NCBI GenBank assembly: GCA_032334235.1
Contig: JAVSGI010000005.1
Coordinates: 2,418,001-2,482,000, forward strand
Direction: 5' to 3'
Source of the DNA: Paracoccaceae bacterium Fryx2
GTDB lineage: Bacteria; Pseudomonadota; Alphaproteobacteria; Rhodobacterales; Rhodobacteraceae
Length of the DNA: 64,000 nucleotides
Under the pieces are notes generated by a model, which saw nothing but the letters and a program-made list of their open reading frames with translations, was not told the origin of the DNA and ran no database searches. The translations under genes were made by a program, and so were the position numbers. Shown piece by piece: positions 45,591-55,140 of the stretch; position 1 is the first letter of the stretch; every line of letters begins with the position of its first letter.

Positions 45591-46715
45591 ATGCGGCAAC
45601 TGGTGGGAACGAACGCAGGCTTGCTGGTCGTGGGGCTGCTGAGCTTCGTGCTGATGGGGGCGGGGCAGTCGATGTATGGCCCCGCGCTGCCAGCCTTTGC
45701 CCGGATGTTCGCGCTTGGCGGCAACGAGGTGGCGCTGCTGGTGTCGGCGCATTGGGTGGGGGCGGCCGTCGGGGTGACGGCCATGTTCCTGCGCGCCGAC
45801 AAGGTGACGCCGCGGCTGATGCTGGCGCTGATGGCGCTGGGGGCCGGCATGGTGGCATCGGGGTTGCACTGGGGGCTGGTGCTGCTGGGCGCGGTGGTGT
45901 TCGGCGCGGGCTACGGAGGCTCGACGACGATCTACAACCGCCGCTTCCTGATGCGCTTTGGCGCGCGCGGCCCGGCGATGCTGAGCCTTCTGAACGCGGT
46001 GTTCGGCATCGGGGCGATTGGCGCGCCGCTGGCCTTCGTGGCACTGGGCAGCGACACGCGGCTGGCCTACGGGCTGGTGGCGGTGCTGACGGGGCTGGCG
46101 GTGCTGGGAGCGGGCGCGGCCGGCCCCGCCGAGCCTGCCACGGCAACCGCCGGGAGGTTTTCCTTCCGGCCGGGCATCCTGACGTTCGGGGCACTGGCGA
46201 TCGGGGTCGAGGCCAGTCTGATCGGGCTGGGGCCGGTGGCGCTGATTGCGGCGGGCGAGACCGAGGCGCGGGCGGCGGAACTGCTGTCGCTGTTCTTCGT
46301 CGCGTTTCTGGCGGCACGGCTGGGGCTGGTCTGGGTGTCGGGCGCGCTGGCGCCTTTCACACTGTTCACGCTGGCGCTGGGGCTGGCGGGGGGGCTGGCG
46401 CTGGGGGCGGCGATGGTGGACGCGGCACTGTTCTTCGTGGCGCTGGGGGTCTGTGCCGGCATGTTCTTCCCGGCGTTCTACGTCTGCGCCTCGGTGCGGA
46501 TGGGGGATGATGCGCGCGTGTCGGCCACCATCATCGCGGCCGGGCTGGCGGGGGGCATCGTCTGCCCGCTGCTGCTGGGGGTGCTAATGGCGCGGTTCGG
46601 CGACGCGGTGTTCTTCTGGGTGATCGCCGGGATGACGCTGGCGGCCTTTGTGGCGGGGGTGCTGGCGCTGGGCCGGATGAACCGGCCCGAACCGGCGCCG
46701 GGGCGCGAAGCCTGA
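45591..46715 (+). CDS. MFS transporter
   Basis: 374-residue inner-membrane carrier with about 12 helices. GTNAGLLVVGLLSFVLMGAGQSMYGPALPAFARMF is the first helix region, LLVSAHWVGAAVGVTAMFLRADKVTPRLM the motif A region. ATG 45588 and 45591 are adjacent; a GGGGCGG stretch precedes both. A longer frame to 45339 is not coding: it overlaps the maiA remnant. It is followed 121 bases later by fumarylacetoacetase, so an aromatic acid or a pathway intermediate is a possible substrate (inference). Confidence 0.85.
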   Translation: MRQLVGTNAGLLVVGLLSFVLMGAGQSMYGPALPAFARMFALGGNEVALLVSAHWVGAAVGVTAMFLRADKVTPRLMLALMALGAGMVASGLHWGLVLLGAVVFGAGYGGSTTIYNRRFLMRFGARGPAMLSLLNAVFGIGAIGAPLAFVALGSDTRLAYGLVAVLTGLAVLGAGAAGPAEPATATAGRFSFRPGILTFGALAIGVEASLIGLGPVALIAAGETEARAAELLSLFFVAFLAARLGLVWVSGALAPFTLFTLALGLAGGLALGAAMVDAALFFVALGVCAGMFFPAFYVCASVRMGDDARVSATIIAAGLAGGIVCPLLLGVLMARFGDAVFFWVIAGMTLAAFVAGVLALGRMNRPEPAPGREA

Positions 46716-46836
46716 TCCCTTCGCCGTGCGCGCGGTGCAGGATCGGCGGCCGGGAAAGCCTGACGAAGGTATTCGACGCCATGCCGGGGGTGAAGTAGGG
46801 TCGGCACGCAGGCACATGTTGGAGGCGGGGCAAGAG

Positions 46837-48090
46837 ATGCTGTTGAGATCATGGGTGGAAAGCGCAAACTTCGCGACCACCGACTTTCCGTTGAACAACC
46901 TGCCCTGCGGGGTGTTCTCGGTCGGGCACGACGCGCCGCGCTGTGGCGTGGCGATCGGCGACATGGTGCTGGACGTGACGGTGCTGGAGGAGGAAGACCT
47001 TCTGGTCGTGGCCGACCAGCCGGTGTTCGACGTGCCGTTCTGGAACGACTTCATGGAGCTTGGCCCTGACGCTTGGGCGGATTTTCGTGCGCAGGTGACG
47101 GGGTTTCTTGCCGAAGGCGCAGCGAAGCGGTTCCTGCTGGAGGATTACCTGCTGCCCATGGCGGAGGTGCAGATGCACCTGCCGTTCCTGGTGGCGGAGT
47201 TCACCGATTTCTTCTCGGGGCGAAACCATGCGGTCAACGTCGGCGCGTTGTTGCGCGACCCGGAAAACGCGCTGCCGCCGAACTGGCTGCATCTGCCGAT
47301 CGGGTATAACGGGCGGGCGTCGTCGGTTGTGGTTTCGGGCACTGACCTGCGCCGCCCGCTGGGCCAGCTGAAGCATGCGGGCGCGGATGTGCCGCATCTT
47401 GGCCCCTCGAAGCGGTTCGATTTCGAGCTGGAACTGGGCGCGGTGGTGGGGCAGGCCAGTGCGGGCATGGTGTCGGTGGCAGAGGCCGATGCGATGATCT
47501 TCGGCTATGTGCTGCTGAACGACTGGTCGGCGCGCGACATCCAGGCGTGGGAATCCCAGCCGCTGGGGCCGTTTCAGGCCAAGGCGACGGCCACCACCAT
47601 CAGCCCGTGGATCGTGATGGCGGCGGCGTTGCAGCCGTTCCGCGTGGCCGGGCCGGTGCGCGAGGTGCCGCTGCTGCCCTATCTGCGCGAACCGGGGCCG
47701 ATGCTTTACGACATCGCGCTGGAGGCGGCGCTGACGCCGGAGGGCGGGGACGAGACCGTGCTGGCGCGGACAAACCATGCCGAGATGTATTACTCGGCGG
47801 CGCAGCAGCTCTGCCACCACACCACGTCGGGCTGCCCGATGACGGTGGGCGACCTGCTGGGGTCGGGCACCATCTCGGGTGCCGGGAAGGACCAGCAGGG
47901 CAGCCTGCTGGAACTGAGCCGGGGCGGCAAGGAGCCAGTGGCGATTGCCGGGGGCAGCCGCTGTTTCATCGAGGATGGCGATACCGTGACCCTGCGCGGC
48001 GCGGCGCTGGGCGAAGGCTACCGCATCGGCTTCGGGACGTGCAGCGGGCGGGTTCTGCCTGCGCCAGAGGTGCCGGACTGGGCAAGATGA
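46837..48090 (+). CDS. fahA: Fumarylacetoacetase
   Basis: Hydrolyses fumarylacetoacetate to fumarate and acetoacetate, the last step of tyrosine/homogentisate degradation. 417 residues, full length. Active-site features: TDFFSGRNHAVNVG (metal aspartate and catalytic histidine), GYNGRASSVVVSG, DFELELGAVVG (metal glutamates), NDWSARDIQAWESQPLGPFQAKATATTISPWIV, and the C-terminal SGTISGAGKDQQGSLLEL. ATG 46837 with GGGGCAAGAG upstream; ATG 46816 is an alternative. The homogentisate dioxygenase gene is not in the window, and the isomerase gene is decayed. Confidence 0.96.
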   Translation: MLLRSWVESANFATTDFPLNNLPCGVFSVGHDAPRCGVAIGDMVLDVTVLEEEDLLVVADQPVFDVPFWNDFMELGPDAWADFRAQVTGFLAEGAAKRFLLEDYLLPMAEVQMHLPFLVAEFTDFFSGRNHAVNVGALLRDPENALPPNWLHLPIGYNGRASSVVVSGTDLRRPLGQLKHAGADVPHLGPSKRFDFELELGAVVGQASAGMVSVAEADAMIFGYVLLNDWSARDIQAWESQPLGPFQAKATATTISPWIVMAAALQPFRVAGPVREVPLLPYLREPGPMLYDIALEAALTPEGGDETVLARTNHAEMYYSAAQQLCHHTTSGCPMTVGDLLGSGTISGAGKDQQGSLLELSRGGKEPVAIAGGSRCFIEDGDTVTLRGAALGEGYRIGFGTCSGRVLPAPEVPDWAR

Positions 48091-48123
48091 CCGGTCTGCG
48101 CGGCGGATGACGCTGCGAAACGG

Positions 48124-48858
48124 CTAGGGCCGCAGCGGCACGCGGCCGGTTTCGGTCAGGTGGAACACCTCGCGCCCTTCCAGCACCACGGCCGACAGCG
48201 GCCCGCCGTAGGCCGCGCCGCTGTCGAGATTCAGGCGGTTGCCGTAATGGGTCGGCCGGTCGATGGCGGTGTGGCCGTGCACGATCAGCGCGCCGTGGTC
48301 GCGGGTGTCGGAGAGGAACGGCTCGCGGATCCAGACGAGGTCGGTTTCGCTTTGCCGCTCCAGCGGGATGCCGGGGCGGATGCCCGCGTGGACGAAGACC
48401 GCCGCACCGCGCCGGAAAGAGGTCGGCAGGGTTTCGAGAAAGGCGCGGTGGCTGGCAGGCACCACCGCCTGCGCATCGGCCAGCACCGGGGCCAGCGGGC
48501 GTTCGCCCGCGTTCGCCACGCCATAGGAGGCCAGCGTCGTGACCCCGCCGATCCGGGGATGCAGGTAGCCGAGTTCGGGACGCAGGCCGGGATCATGTGC
48601 CTTGAGGTCAGTCAGGTAGAGCGTGAACATCCGGTCGTGGTTGCCTTTCAGCACCACCCAGTTTTCGCCCGCGGCGATGCCCGCCCGCAGGTATTCGACC
48701 ACGCCGCAGCTGTCGGGGCCGCGATCGACCAGATCACCGACATGGATGATCGGCGCGTCGGCATCGCCGATGGCGGCGCGGTCGGCGGCGATGCGCGCGT
48801 GCAGGGACTTCAGCTTGTCGAGATGGCCGTGGATGTCGCCGATGGCATAGCTGCGCAT
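48124..48858 (-). CDS. Metallophosphoesterase (serine/threonine phosphatase / ApaH-like)
   Basis: 244-residue PPP-family phosphatase with the full motif set: AIGDIHGHLD (7-14), HVGDLVDRGPDS (GDxxDRG, 41-47), LKGNHDRMF (GNHD, 72-75) and VHGHTAIDRP late in the protein. It may dephosphorylate proteins or hydrolyse diadenosine tetraphosphate; sequence alone does not decide. Start ATG 48858 (MRSYAIGD). Convergent with fahA (33-base gap). Confidence 0.88.
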   Translation of the reverse strand: MRSYAIGDIHGHLDKLKSLHARIAADRAAIGDADAPIIHVGDLVDRGPDSCGVVEYLRAGIAAGENWVVLKGNHDRMFTLYLTDLKAHDPGLRPELGYLHPRIGGVTTLASYGVANAGERPLAPVLADAQAVVPASHRAFLETLPTSFRRGAAVFVHAGIRPGIPLERQSETDLVWIREPFLSDTRDHGALIVHGHTAIDRPTHYGNRLNLDSGAAYGGPLSAVVLEGREVFHLTETGRVPLRP

Positions 48859-48896
48859 GTCCGGTCCGCCTGAAGGGGAAGGCCGGGGGCGCTGCC

Positions 48897-48932
48897 CCCG
48901 GACCTCCGGGATATTTGGGCCAATGTGAAAGG
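48897..48932 (+). repeat. Dispersed intergenic repeat, variant copy 8
   Basis: CCCGGACCTCCGGGATATTT followed by GGGCCAATGTGAAAG, 39 bases upstream of the phosphatase start. Shares CTCCGG...GGATATTTG with the family; the arms pair as CCCGGA/TCCGGG. Confidence 0.6.
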
Positions 48933-48985
48933 GCAAGAGGTGTCGGCCCCCTGCCCCTCAGTATCGCGGTCAGGACCGCGACGGA

Positions 48986-50581
48986 TCAGGCAACGTCGAA
49001 TTGCAGCGGTTTGACCTGCTGGAACATGCCGGTGCCTTCGAGCGTTTCGACCACTTTCGGGTCGATCGCCTGATCGAGGTAGAGGATCGCGATGGCCTCT
49101 TGCCCGATCCCGGAGCGGCCGAGGGTGAAGTTGGCGATGTTGACGCCGTTCTTGCCCATCGTCATGCCCAGAAGGCCGATGATGCCCGGCACGTCCTCGT
49201 TGGTGGTGTAGAGCATGTGTTCGCCGATTTCGGCGTCGATGTTGATGCCCTTGATCTGGATGAAGCGCGGCTTGCCGTCGGAGAACACGGTGCCCGCGAT
49301 CGAGCGTTCGCGCAGGTCGGAGACCACGGTGAGCTTGATGTAGGCGTCGAAGGTGCCGGTCTTTTCCTGCCGGGTGGTCGAGATCTGGATGCCGCGTTCC
49401 TTGGCGATGATGGGTGCCGAAACCATGTTCACATCCGGGTTGGTGGCCTGCATCACCCCGGCGATGGTGGCGCAGTTCAGCGCCGCGAGGTTCATGTTGG
49501 CCACCGTGCCGTCGTAAAGCACGTTGATCGCCTTGATCGGCTCGTCGGTCATCTGGCCGACGAACGACCCGAGGTGGCTGGCGAGCTTCAGCCAGGGGCC
49601 CATCACGGCCGCCTCTTCAGCGGTGACAGAGGGCATGTTGAGCGCGTTCTGCACCGCCCCGGTCAGCAGGTAATCCGACATCTGCTCGGCAACCTGGAGG
49701 GCGACGTTTTCCTGCGCCTCGGTGGTGGAGGCGCCGAGGTGCGGCGTGACCACCACGTTGGGCAGGTTGAACAGCGGCGAATCGGTGGCGGGTTCGACCG
49801 CGAACACGTCGAAGGCGGCGCCGGCGACATGGCCGGAGTTAAGCGCCTCGGCCAGGGCCGCCTCGTCCACCAGACCGCCGCGGGCGCAGTTGATGATGCG
49901 AACACCCTTTTTCGTCTTTGCGAGGTTTTCGGCCGACAGGATGTTGCGGGTCTTGTCGGTGAGCGGGACGTGCAGGGTGATGAAATCGGCTCGGTGCAGC
50001 AGCTCGTCAAGCTCGACCTTGGTGACGCCCAGCGTTTTCGCGCGTTCCTCGGACAGGAAGGGGTCGTAGGCCACGACCTTCATGTGCAGCCCGACAGCCC
50101 GGTTGCACACAATGCCGCCGATGTTGCCCGCGCCGATCACGCCGAGGGTCTTGTTGAAAAGCTCCACCCCCATGAAGCGCGATTTTTCCCATTTGCCGGC
50201 ATGGGTGGAGGCGTTGGCCTCGGGCAGTTGGCGCGCGACGGCGAACATCATGGCGATGGCATGTTCGGCGGTGGTGATCGAGTTGCCGAACGGCGTGTTC
50301 ATCACGATCACGCCTTTTTTCGAGGCGGCCGGGATGTCGACGTTGTCGACCCCGATGCCCGCGCGGCCGATCACCTTGAGGTTGGTCGCCAGCGCCAGCA
50401 GCTTTTCGGTAACCTTGGTGGCCGACCGGATGGCAAGGCCGTCATACTGGCCGATGATTTCGGCCAGCTTTTCCTTGTCCTTGCCGAGTTTCGGCATGTA
50501 GTCGACCTCGACCCCGCGGTCGCGGAAGATCTGGACGGCGGTTTCGGAAAGTTCGTCGGAAACGAGAACGCGGGGGGCCAT
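48986..50581 (-). CDS. serA: D-3-phosphoglycerate dehydrogenase
   Basis: First committed step of serine synthesis, oxidising 3-phosphoglycerate. 531 residues, the long form with an intervening domain and a C-terminal ACT domain for serine feedback (INIDAEIGEHMLYTTNEDVPGIIGLLGMTMGKNGVNIANFTLGR). Rossmann motif GVIGAGNIGGIVCNRAVGLHMKVVAYD; catalytic residues in NCARGGLVDE (R) and the H of VTPHLGAST. Start ATG 50581. Downstream of serC by 71 bases that contain a hairpin. Confidence 0.97.
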   Translation of the reverse strand: MAPRVLVSDELSETAVQIFRDRGVEVDYMPKLGKDKEKLAEIIGQYDGLAIRSATKVTEKLLALATNLKVIGRAGIGVDNVDIPAASKKGVIVMNTPFGNSITTAEHAIAMMFAVARQLPEANASTHAGKWEKSRFMGVELFNKTLGVIGAGNIGGIVCNRAVGLHMKVVAYDPFLSEERAKTLGVTKVELDELLHRADFITLHVPLTDKTRNILSAENLAKTKKGVRIINCARGGLVDEAALAEALNSGHVAGAAFDVFAVEPATDSPLFNLPNVVVTPHLGASTTEAQENVALQVAEQMSDYLLTGAVQNALNMPSVTAEEAAVMGPWLKLASHLGSFVGQMTDEPIKAINVLYDGTVANMNLAALNCATIAGVMQATNPDVNMVSAPIIAKERGIQISTTRQEKTGTFDAYIKLTVVSDLRERSIAGTVFSDGKPRFIQIKGINIDAEIGEHMLYTTNEDVPGIIGLLGMTMGKNGVNIANFTLGRSGIGQEAIAILYLDQAIDPKVVETLEGTGMFQQVKPLQFDVA

Positions 50582-50626
50582 GGCGGGCTCCTGTCAATGA
50601 GGGATGGGGATCGGTCGCGGGAAACG

Positions 50627-50647
50627 GGGCGGGGTTTGGCCCCGCCC
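50627..50647 (-). terminator. Hairpin between serC and serA (attenuator candidate)
   Basis: On the minus strand GGGCGGGG, 5-base loop, CCCCGCCC followed by CGTTTCCC: an 8-bp GC stem just past the serC stop and before serA. It could partly terminate transcription, lowering serA relative to serC. Confidence 0.55.
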
Positions 50648-50652
50648 GCAGG

Positions 50653-51810
50653 TCAGGCGACCCTGGCCAGTTCGGCGATTTCGGCGTGGAACGCGTAGGC
50701 GATCCACGGCATCAGGGCTTCGACATCGGACGCTTCGACCGTCGAGCCGCACCAGATGCGCAGGCCGGGAGGCGCGTCGCGGTAAGCGCCGACATCCAGG
50801 GCAACGCCCGCCTTTTCCAGCCGCTTGGCCACGGCCTTGGCGAAGGCGGCGCCGTCGGTGATGCGCGGGTCGGTGAACTTCAGGCAGACCGAGGTGGTGG
50901 AGGCGGTGGCGGGATCGACCGCGAGGTTGGCGATCCAGTCGTTGGCAGCCACGAAGGCCGCGACGACCGCGGTATTGGCCTCGGCGCGAGCGACCAGGGC
51001 GGGCAGCCCGCCGATGGCCTTCGCCCAGTCGAGCGCCACGAGGTAGTCTTCCACCGCCAGCATCGACGGCGTGTTGATGGTCTCGCCTTCAAAGATGCCT
51101 TCGATCAGTTTGCCCTTCGCGGTCAGCCGGAAAATCTTGGGCAGCGGCCAGGCGGGGGTGTAGCTTTCCAGCCGTTCCACCGCGCGGGGGCCAAGGATCA
51201 GCATGCCGTGCGCGCCCTCGCCACCCAGCACCTTCTGCCAGGAGAAGGTGACGACATCGAGCTTGTCCCACGGCAGGTCCATCGCAAAGGCGGCCGAGGT
51301 CGCGTCGCAGATGGTCAGGCCGGCGCGGTTGGCCGGAATGGCATCGCCATTGGCCAGACGCACGCCCGAGGTGGTGCCGTTCCAGGTGAAGACCACGTCC
51401 TTGTCGAAATCGACCTCTGCCAGATCGACGACCTCGCCATAGGCGGCCTTGCGCACCGTGGCGTCGAGTTTGAGCTGCTTCACCGCGTCGGTGACCCAGC
51501 CTTCGCCAAAGCTCTCCCAGGCCAGCATTTCCACCGGGCGTTGCCCCAGCAGCGACCACATCGCCATTTCGACCGCGCCGGTGTCGGACCCCGGCACGAT
51601 GCCGATGCGATAGCCTGCGGGCACGCCGAGAATCTCGCGCGTCAGGTCGATGGCGCGTTTCAGCTTGGCCTTGCCGACCGAGGCGCGGTGCGACCGGCCG
51701 AGCGGCGCGTCCGACAGCATGTCCAGCGAATATTGGGGGATCTTGGCGCAGGGGCCAGAGGAAAAGCGCGGATTTGCCGGGCGCGTGGCCGGTGCTTGCA
51801 GATCAGACAT
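50653..51810 (-). CDS. serC: Phosphoserine aminotransferase
   Basis: PLP enzyme converting 3-phosphohydroxypyruvate to phosphoserine, also used in pyridoxal synthesis. 385 residues, the alphaproteobacterial form. Schiff-base lysine in [15 protein letters not shown]-terminal [11 protein letters not shown] and [35 protein letters not shown] is the cofactor-binding aspartate region. ATG 51810, preceded by GGAAGG at 5 bases. Promoter region divergent with serB. Confidence 0.96.
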   Translation of the reverse strand: MSDLQAPATRPANPRFSSGPCAKIPQYSLDMLSDAPLGRSHRASVGKAKLKRAIDLTREILGVPAGYRIGIVPGSDTGAVEMAMWSLLGQRPVEMLAWESFGEGWVTDAVKQLKLDATVRKAAYGEVVDLAEVDFDKDVVFTWNGTTSGVRLANGDAIPANRAGLTICDATSAAFAMDLPWDKLDVVTFSWQKVLGGEGAHGMLILGPRAVERLESYTPAWPLPKIFRLTAKGKLIEGIFEGETINTPSMLAVEDYLVALDWAKAIGGLPALVARAEANTAVVAAFVAANDWIANLAVDPATASTTSVCLKFTDPRITDGAAFAKAVAKRLEKAGVALDVGAYRDAPPGLRIWCGSTVEASDVEALMPWIAYAFHAEIAELARVA

Positions 51811-51813
51811 GGT

Positions 51814-51872
51814 ATCCTTCCAGATAAATGCCCCCCGGTGGGGAGGGGTGTCCCACCGATGGGTCTAAGCGC
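51814..51872 (-). ncRNA. Putative serC leader RNA
   Basis: The minus-strand 5' region of serC has two adjacent hairpins, CCCATCGGTGGG and CCCC(8)GGGG, immediately before ATTTATCTGGAAGGATACC and the start codon. The arrangement agrees with the serC RNA motif described in alphaproteobacteria. No ligand is known for that motif. Match is by eye. Confidence 0.5.
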
Positions 51873-51960
51873 GGCGGCGGGGTGGCACAAGCCGGAAAAT
51901 CATCGTAAAGCGCCGCATCGCTGTGCGAAAGCGACGCAGCGTTCCCAGACCGGAGCCGCC

Positions 51961-52839
51961 ATGTTCATTGCCACCCTGCTGACCGACCCCGCCCGTCCCA
52001 CGCTTGACCGCACCACGGTCGAGTCTCTGCGCAATGCCTGGGGCGGGGGCGAGGCGGTGTGGCTTGACCCCGGCGTGGCGGCGGAGTTTGCCGTGGCGGC
52101 CATGCCCGCGAACCGCTGGGAGGCGTGGCAGGGCTTGCAGGGGCTGGGCGTCGATCTGGTGGTGCAGGCGGCGGCGGGGCGGGCCAAGCGGCTGCTGCTT
52201 GCCGACATGGACAGCACGATGATCCGGCAGGAATGCATCGACGAACTGGCCGACGAGGCCGGGGTCGGGGCGCATGTCGCGGGCATCACGGCGCGGGCGA
52301 TGAACGGCGAGTTGCCGTTCGAGGCGGCGCTGCGCGAACGTGTGGCGCTGCTGAAAGGGCTGCCGGAGGCAGTTATCGAACGGGTGTTCGCCAATCGCAT
52401 CACGATGATGCCCGGCGGGCGGGAACTGGTGGCGACGATGAAGGCGCAGGGAAGTTACGCCGCGCTGGTGTCGGGCGGCTTCACCGCCTTCACCCGGCCG
52501 GTGGCGGCGGCGCTGGGGTTTGACGAGAACCGGGCGAACGTGCTGCACATCGCGGGCGGGGTGCTGACCGGGACGGTGGCGGAACCCATTCTCGGCCGCG
52601 AAGCCAAGGTGCAGGCGCTGGAGGAGATTTCCGCCCGGCTGGGAATCCTGGAAGCTGACGTGCTGGCGGTGGGGGATGGGGCGAACGATCTGGGGATGCT
52701 GGGGCGCGCCGGGGCCGGGGTGGCGCTGCACGCCAAGCCCAGCGTCGCGGCACAGTGCGACATCCGCATAAACCACGGCGACCTGACGGCGCTGCTGTTC
52801 ATCCAGGGCTACAGCCGCGCGGAATTCGCCGCGGCCTGA
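51961..52839 (+). CDS. serB: Phosphoserine phosphatase
   Basis: Final step of serine synthesis. 292-residue HAD phosphatase: LLADMDSTMIRQECIDELAD holds the nucleophile D82 and acid D84; SGGFTAF is motif II; VGDGANDLGML motif IV. The N-terminal about 75 residues are the regulatory segment seen in SerB but without a full ACT pair. ATG 51961. Divergent from serC-serA by 150 bases, so all three serine genes could be controlled from one intergenic region. Confidence 0.96.
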   Translation: MFIATLLTDPARPTLDRTTVESLRNAWGGGEAVWLDPGVAAEFAVAAMPANRWEAWQGLQGLGVDLVVQAAAGRAKRLLLADMDSTMIRQECIDELADEAGVGAHVAGITARAMNGELPFEAALRERVALLKGLPEAVIERVFANRITMMPGGRELVATMKAQGSYAALVSGGFTAFTRPVAAALGFDENRANVLHIAGGVLTGTVAEPILGREAKVQALEEISARLGILEADVLAVGDGANDLGMLGRAGAGVALHAKPSVAAQCDIRINHGDLTALLFIQGYSRAEFAAA

Positions 52840-52918
52840 ACATGGCCCTCCGGTGCGGGCCGCGCCGACGAGACCGCCGGCGGCCTGTCGACCGGCCGCG
52901 CCCTGCCCGGCCGACCCG

Positions 52919-52936
52919 GCCGGCCCCGGGGCCGGC
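52919..52936. terminator. 18-bp perfect palindrome between serB and zapE
   Basis: GCCGGCCCCGGGGCCGGC, perfectly self-complementary, in a 104-base gap between convergent genes; a bidirectional terminator is likely though without T-tracts. Confidence 0.5.
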
Positions 52937-52943
52937 GACATTC

Positions 52944-54023
52944 CTACTGCCCCCAGCCCGCCGCCTGCATTTTCCGTAACCTGCTGGCGGTGCGTTCGAA
53001 TTCGAACGAGCCGGTGCCTTCGATATACAGACGTTCCGGCTGGTCGGCGGCGGAACAGACCAGCCGCACCCGGCCCTCGTAAAGCGCGTCGATCAGGGTG
53101 ACGAAGCGTTTCGCCTCGTTGTAGTTCGAGGCGCAAAGCTGCGGAATGTCTTCCAGTATCAGCACCCGCACCGCCGCGGCGATCGCCAGATAATCGGCCG
53201 GCCCCAGCGGGCGCGCGCACAGATCCCAGAACGAGGCGCGCCCCACCCCGTTGGCGAAACGCGGCAGCGTGATCTCGCGGCCGTTGACCGGCAGGTGCAG
53301 CGGCTGGCCGGGTGCCCCGCCGGTCAGATCTGCCCAGATCGCGGTGATGGCGGGGCCAGACTTGCCCGCCGGGGTGAAATAGACCTGCGCCCCTTCCAGC
53401 CGGTGCTGGCGATAATCGGTCGGGCTTTCCAGTTCCCGAACGATCATTCGTTCACGCAGCAGCGCAATGAACGGCAGGAACAGAGCGCGGTTCAGCCCGT
53501 CCTTGTACAGATCCTCGGGCGGGCGGTTCGAGGTGGTGACGATCACCACGCCCGCCGCCAGAAGCCGCTCGAACAGCCGCCCCACGATCATTGCATCGGT
53601 GATGTCGTTGATCTGCATCTCGTCGAAGGCCAGCAGGCGCACGTCGCGGATCACGCTGTCGGCAAAGGGGGCTAGCGCATCCTCCACCCCCTTCTTGCGG
53701 GCGGCGTGCATGGCGCGGTGGACCTCTTGCATGAAGGCATGGAAATGCACGCGGCGCTTGGCGGCAATGGCGGTGGCGTCGGTGAACAGGTCCATCAGCA
53801 TCGACTTGCCGCGCCCGACCCCGCCCCAGAGGTAAAGCCCCTTCGGCGGGGTCACGGGGCGGGAAAACAGGCCGGCAAAGCGCCCGGTGCGCCGTTCCGG
53901 CTGCGCCTCCAGCCAGGCGCGCAGGTCTTCCAGCGCCACGAGGACGCCGTGCTGCGCGGGGTCGGGGCGCAGGTCGCCGGTTGCAACGCGGGTCTCGTAG
54001 ATTTCGGTCAGGGTCTGGCGCAT
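52944..54023 (-). CDS. zapE: Cell division ATPase ZapE (AFG1 family)
   Basis: 359-residue AFG1-like P-loop ATPase. Walker A WGGVGRGKSMLMD (67-74), Walker B LLAFDEMQINDITDAMI, sensor TTSNRPPEDLYKDGLNR. ZapE associates with the Z-ring in E. coli; mitochondrial AFG1 helps turnover of respiratory subunits. Start ATG 54023 (MRQTLTEIYE), rather than a longer frame to 54332 that overlaps kdsD on the opposite strand. Monocistronic. Confidence 0.94.
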   Translation of the reverse strand: MRQTLTEIYETRVATGDLRPDPAQHGVLVALEDLRAWLEAQPERRTGRFAGLFSRPVTPPKGLYLWGGVGRGKSMLMDLFTDATAIAAKRRVHFHAFMQEVHRAMHAARKKGVEDALAPFADSVIRDVRLLAFDEMQINDITDAMIVGRLFERLLAAGVVIVTTSNRPPEDLYKDGLNRALFLPFIALLRERMIVRELESPTDYRQHRLEGAQVYFTPAGKSGPAITAIWADLTGGAPGQPLHLPVNGREITLPRFANGVGRASFWDLCARPLGPADYLAIAAAVRVLILEDIPQLCASNYNEAKRFVTLIDALYEGRVRLVCSAADQPERLYIEGTGSFEFERTASRLRKMQAAGWGQ

Positions 54024-54149
54024 GGCGTCCCATAGCGCGCCCGGCCGGGGGAGAAAAGCCCGCGCCGCCGCCCGAGCATTGGCATTCCGGGCGGTTCTGG
54101 CTATGGTCCGGCAGCGCCCGGCCGGGGCGCGTGCCCGGAAAGCTTGCCC

Positions 54150-55121
54150 ATGACCCTGCAACCCCCCCACCCCTCCCTTGTCATGCTCAGCGGCCAGCGC
54201 GTGCTGCGAACGGAAGCCGAGGCGCTGCTGCTGCTGGCCAACCATCTGCCGCCCGATTTCGAGGCAGCGGTGCGGCTGATCTTTGCCGCCACGGGCCGGG
54301 TGATCGTGTCGGGCATCGGCAAGTCGGGCCACATCGGGCGCAAGATCGCGGCCACGCTGTCATCGACCGGGACGCCCGCCTATTTCCTGCACGGGGCCGA
54401 GGCGAGCCACGGCGACCTTGGCCTGATCGCCGCCGATGACGTGTGCATCCTGATTTCAAACTCGGGCGAGACGGCGGAACTGCGCGACGTGATCGCCCAT
54501 ACCCGCCGCTTCAAGGTGCCGCTGGTCGCGATTTCCAAAAGGGCCGAGAGCACCCTGATGCAGGCTGCCGACCTGCGCCTGCTGCTGCCCGACGCACCCG
54601 AAGCCTGCCCGATCGGCATGGCCCCCACCACCTCGACCACGCTGACGCTGGCGCTGGGCGATGCGCTGGCGGTGGCGCTGATGGAGCTGCGCGGCTTCAA
54701 GCCAGAGGATTTCAAGGTGTTCCACCCCGGCGGCAAGCTGGGGGCGCAGATGATGCAGGTGGCGGCCCTGATGCACAAGCGCGACAGCCTGCCGCTGGTC
54801 AACGTGGGCGCCAGCATGAGCGAGACGCTGCTGGAAATGACCTCGAAGGGCTTCGGCGTGACGGCGGTGGAGGACGGCGGGCGGCTGGTCGGCGTGGTGT
54901 CTGATGGCGACCTGCGGCGCAACATGGCCGACCTGATGACCCGCACCGCCGGACAGGTGGCGACGCGCCATCCGGTGACGGTGCGCTCCGACGCGCTGGC
55001 CGCCTCGGCGCTGGCGATCATGAATGACCGCAAGATCAATGCGCTGGTGGTGATGGACGGCGACGACCTGCCGCTGGGCATCCTGCATATCCACGATTGC
55101 CTGCGCGCGGGCGTGGCCTGA
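54150..55121 (+). CDS. kdsD: Arabinose-5-phosphate isomerase
   Basis: Interconverts ribulose-5- and arabinose-5-phosphate, the first step towards Kdo of lipopolysaccharide. 323 residues: SIS domain ([37 protein letters not shown]) then two CBS domains ([12 protein letters not shown]..., [14 protein letters not shown]...). ATG 54150. Followed after 19 bases by kdsA, so both Kdo precursors' enzymes are co-transcribed. Confidence 0.94.
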   Translation: MTLQPPHPSLVMLSGQRVLRTEAEALLLLANHLPPDFEAAVRLIFAATGRVIVSGIGKSGHIGRKIAATLSSTGTPAYFLHGAEASHGDLGLIAADDVCILISNSGETAELRDVIAHTRRFKVPLVAISKRAESTLMQAADLRLLLPDAPEACPIGMAPTTSTTLTLALGDALAVALMELRGFKPEDFKVFHPGGKLGAQMMQVAALMHKRDSLPLVNVGASMSETLLEMTSKGFGVTAVEDGGRLVGVVSDGDLRRNMADLMTRTAGQVATRHPVTVRSDALAASALAIMNDRKINALVVMDGDDLPLGILHIHDCLRAGVA

Positions 55122-55140
55122 GACACGAAGGGACTTCACG

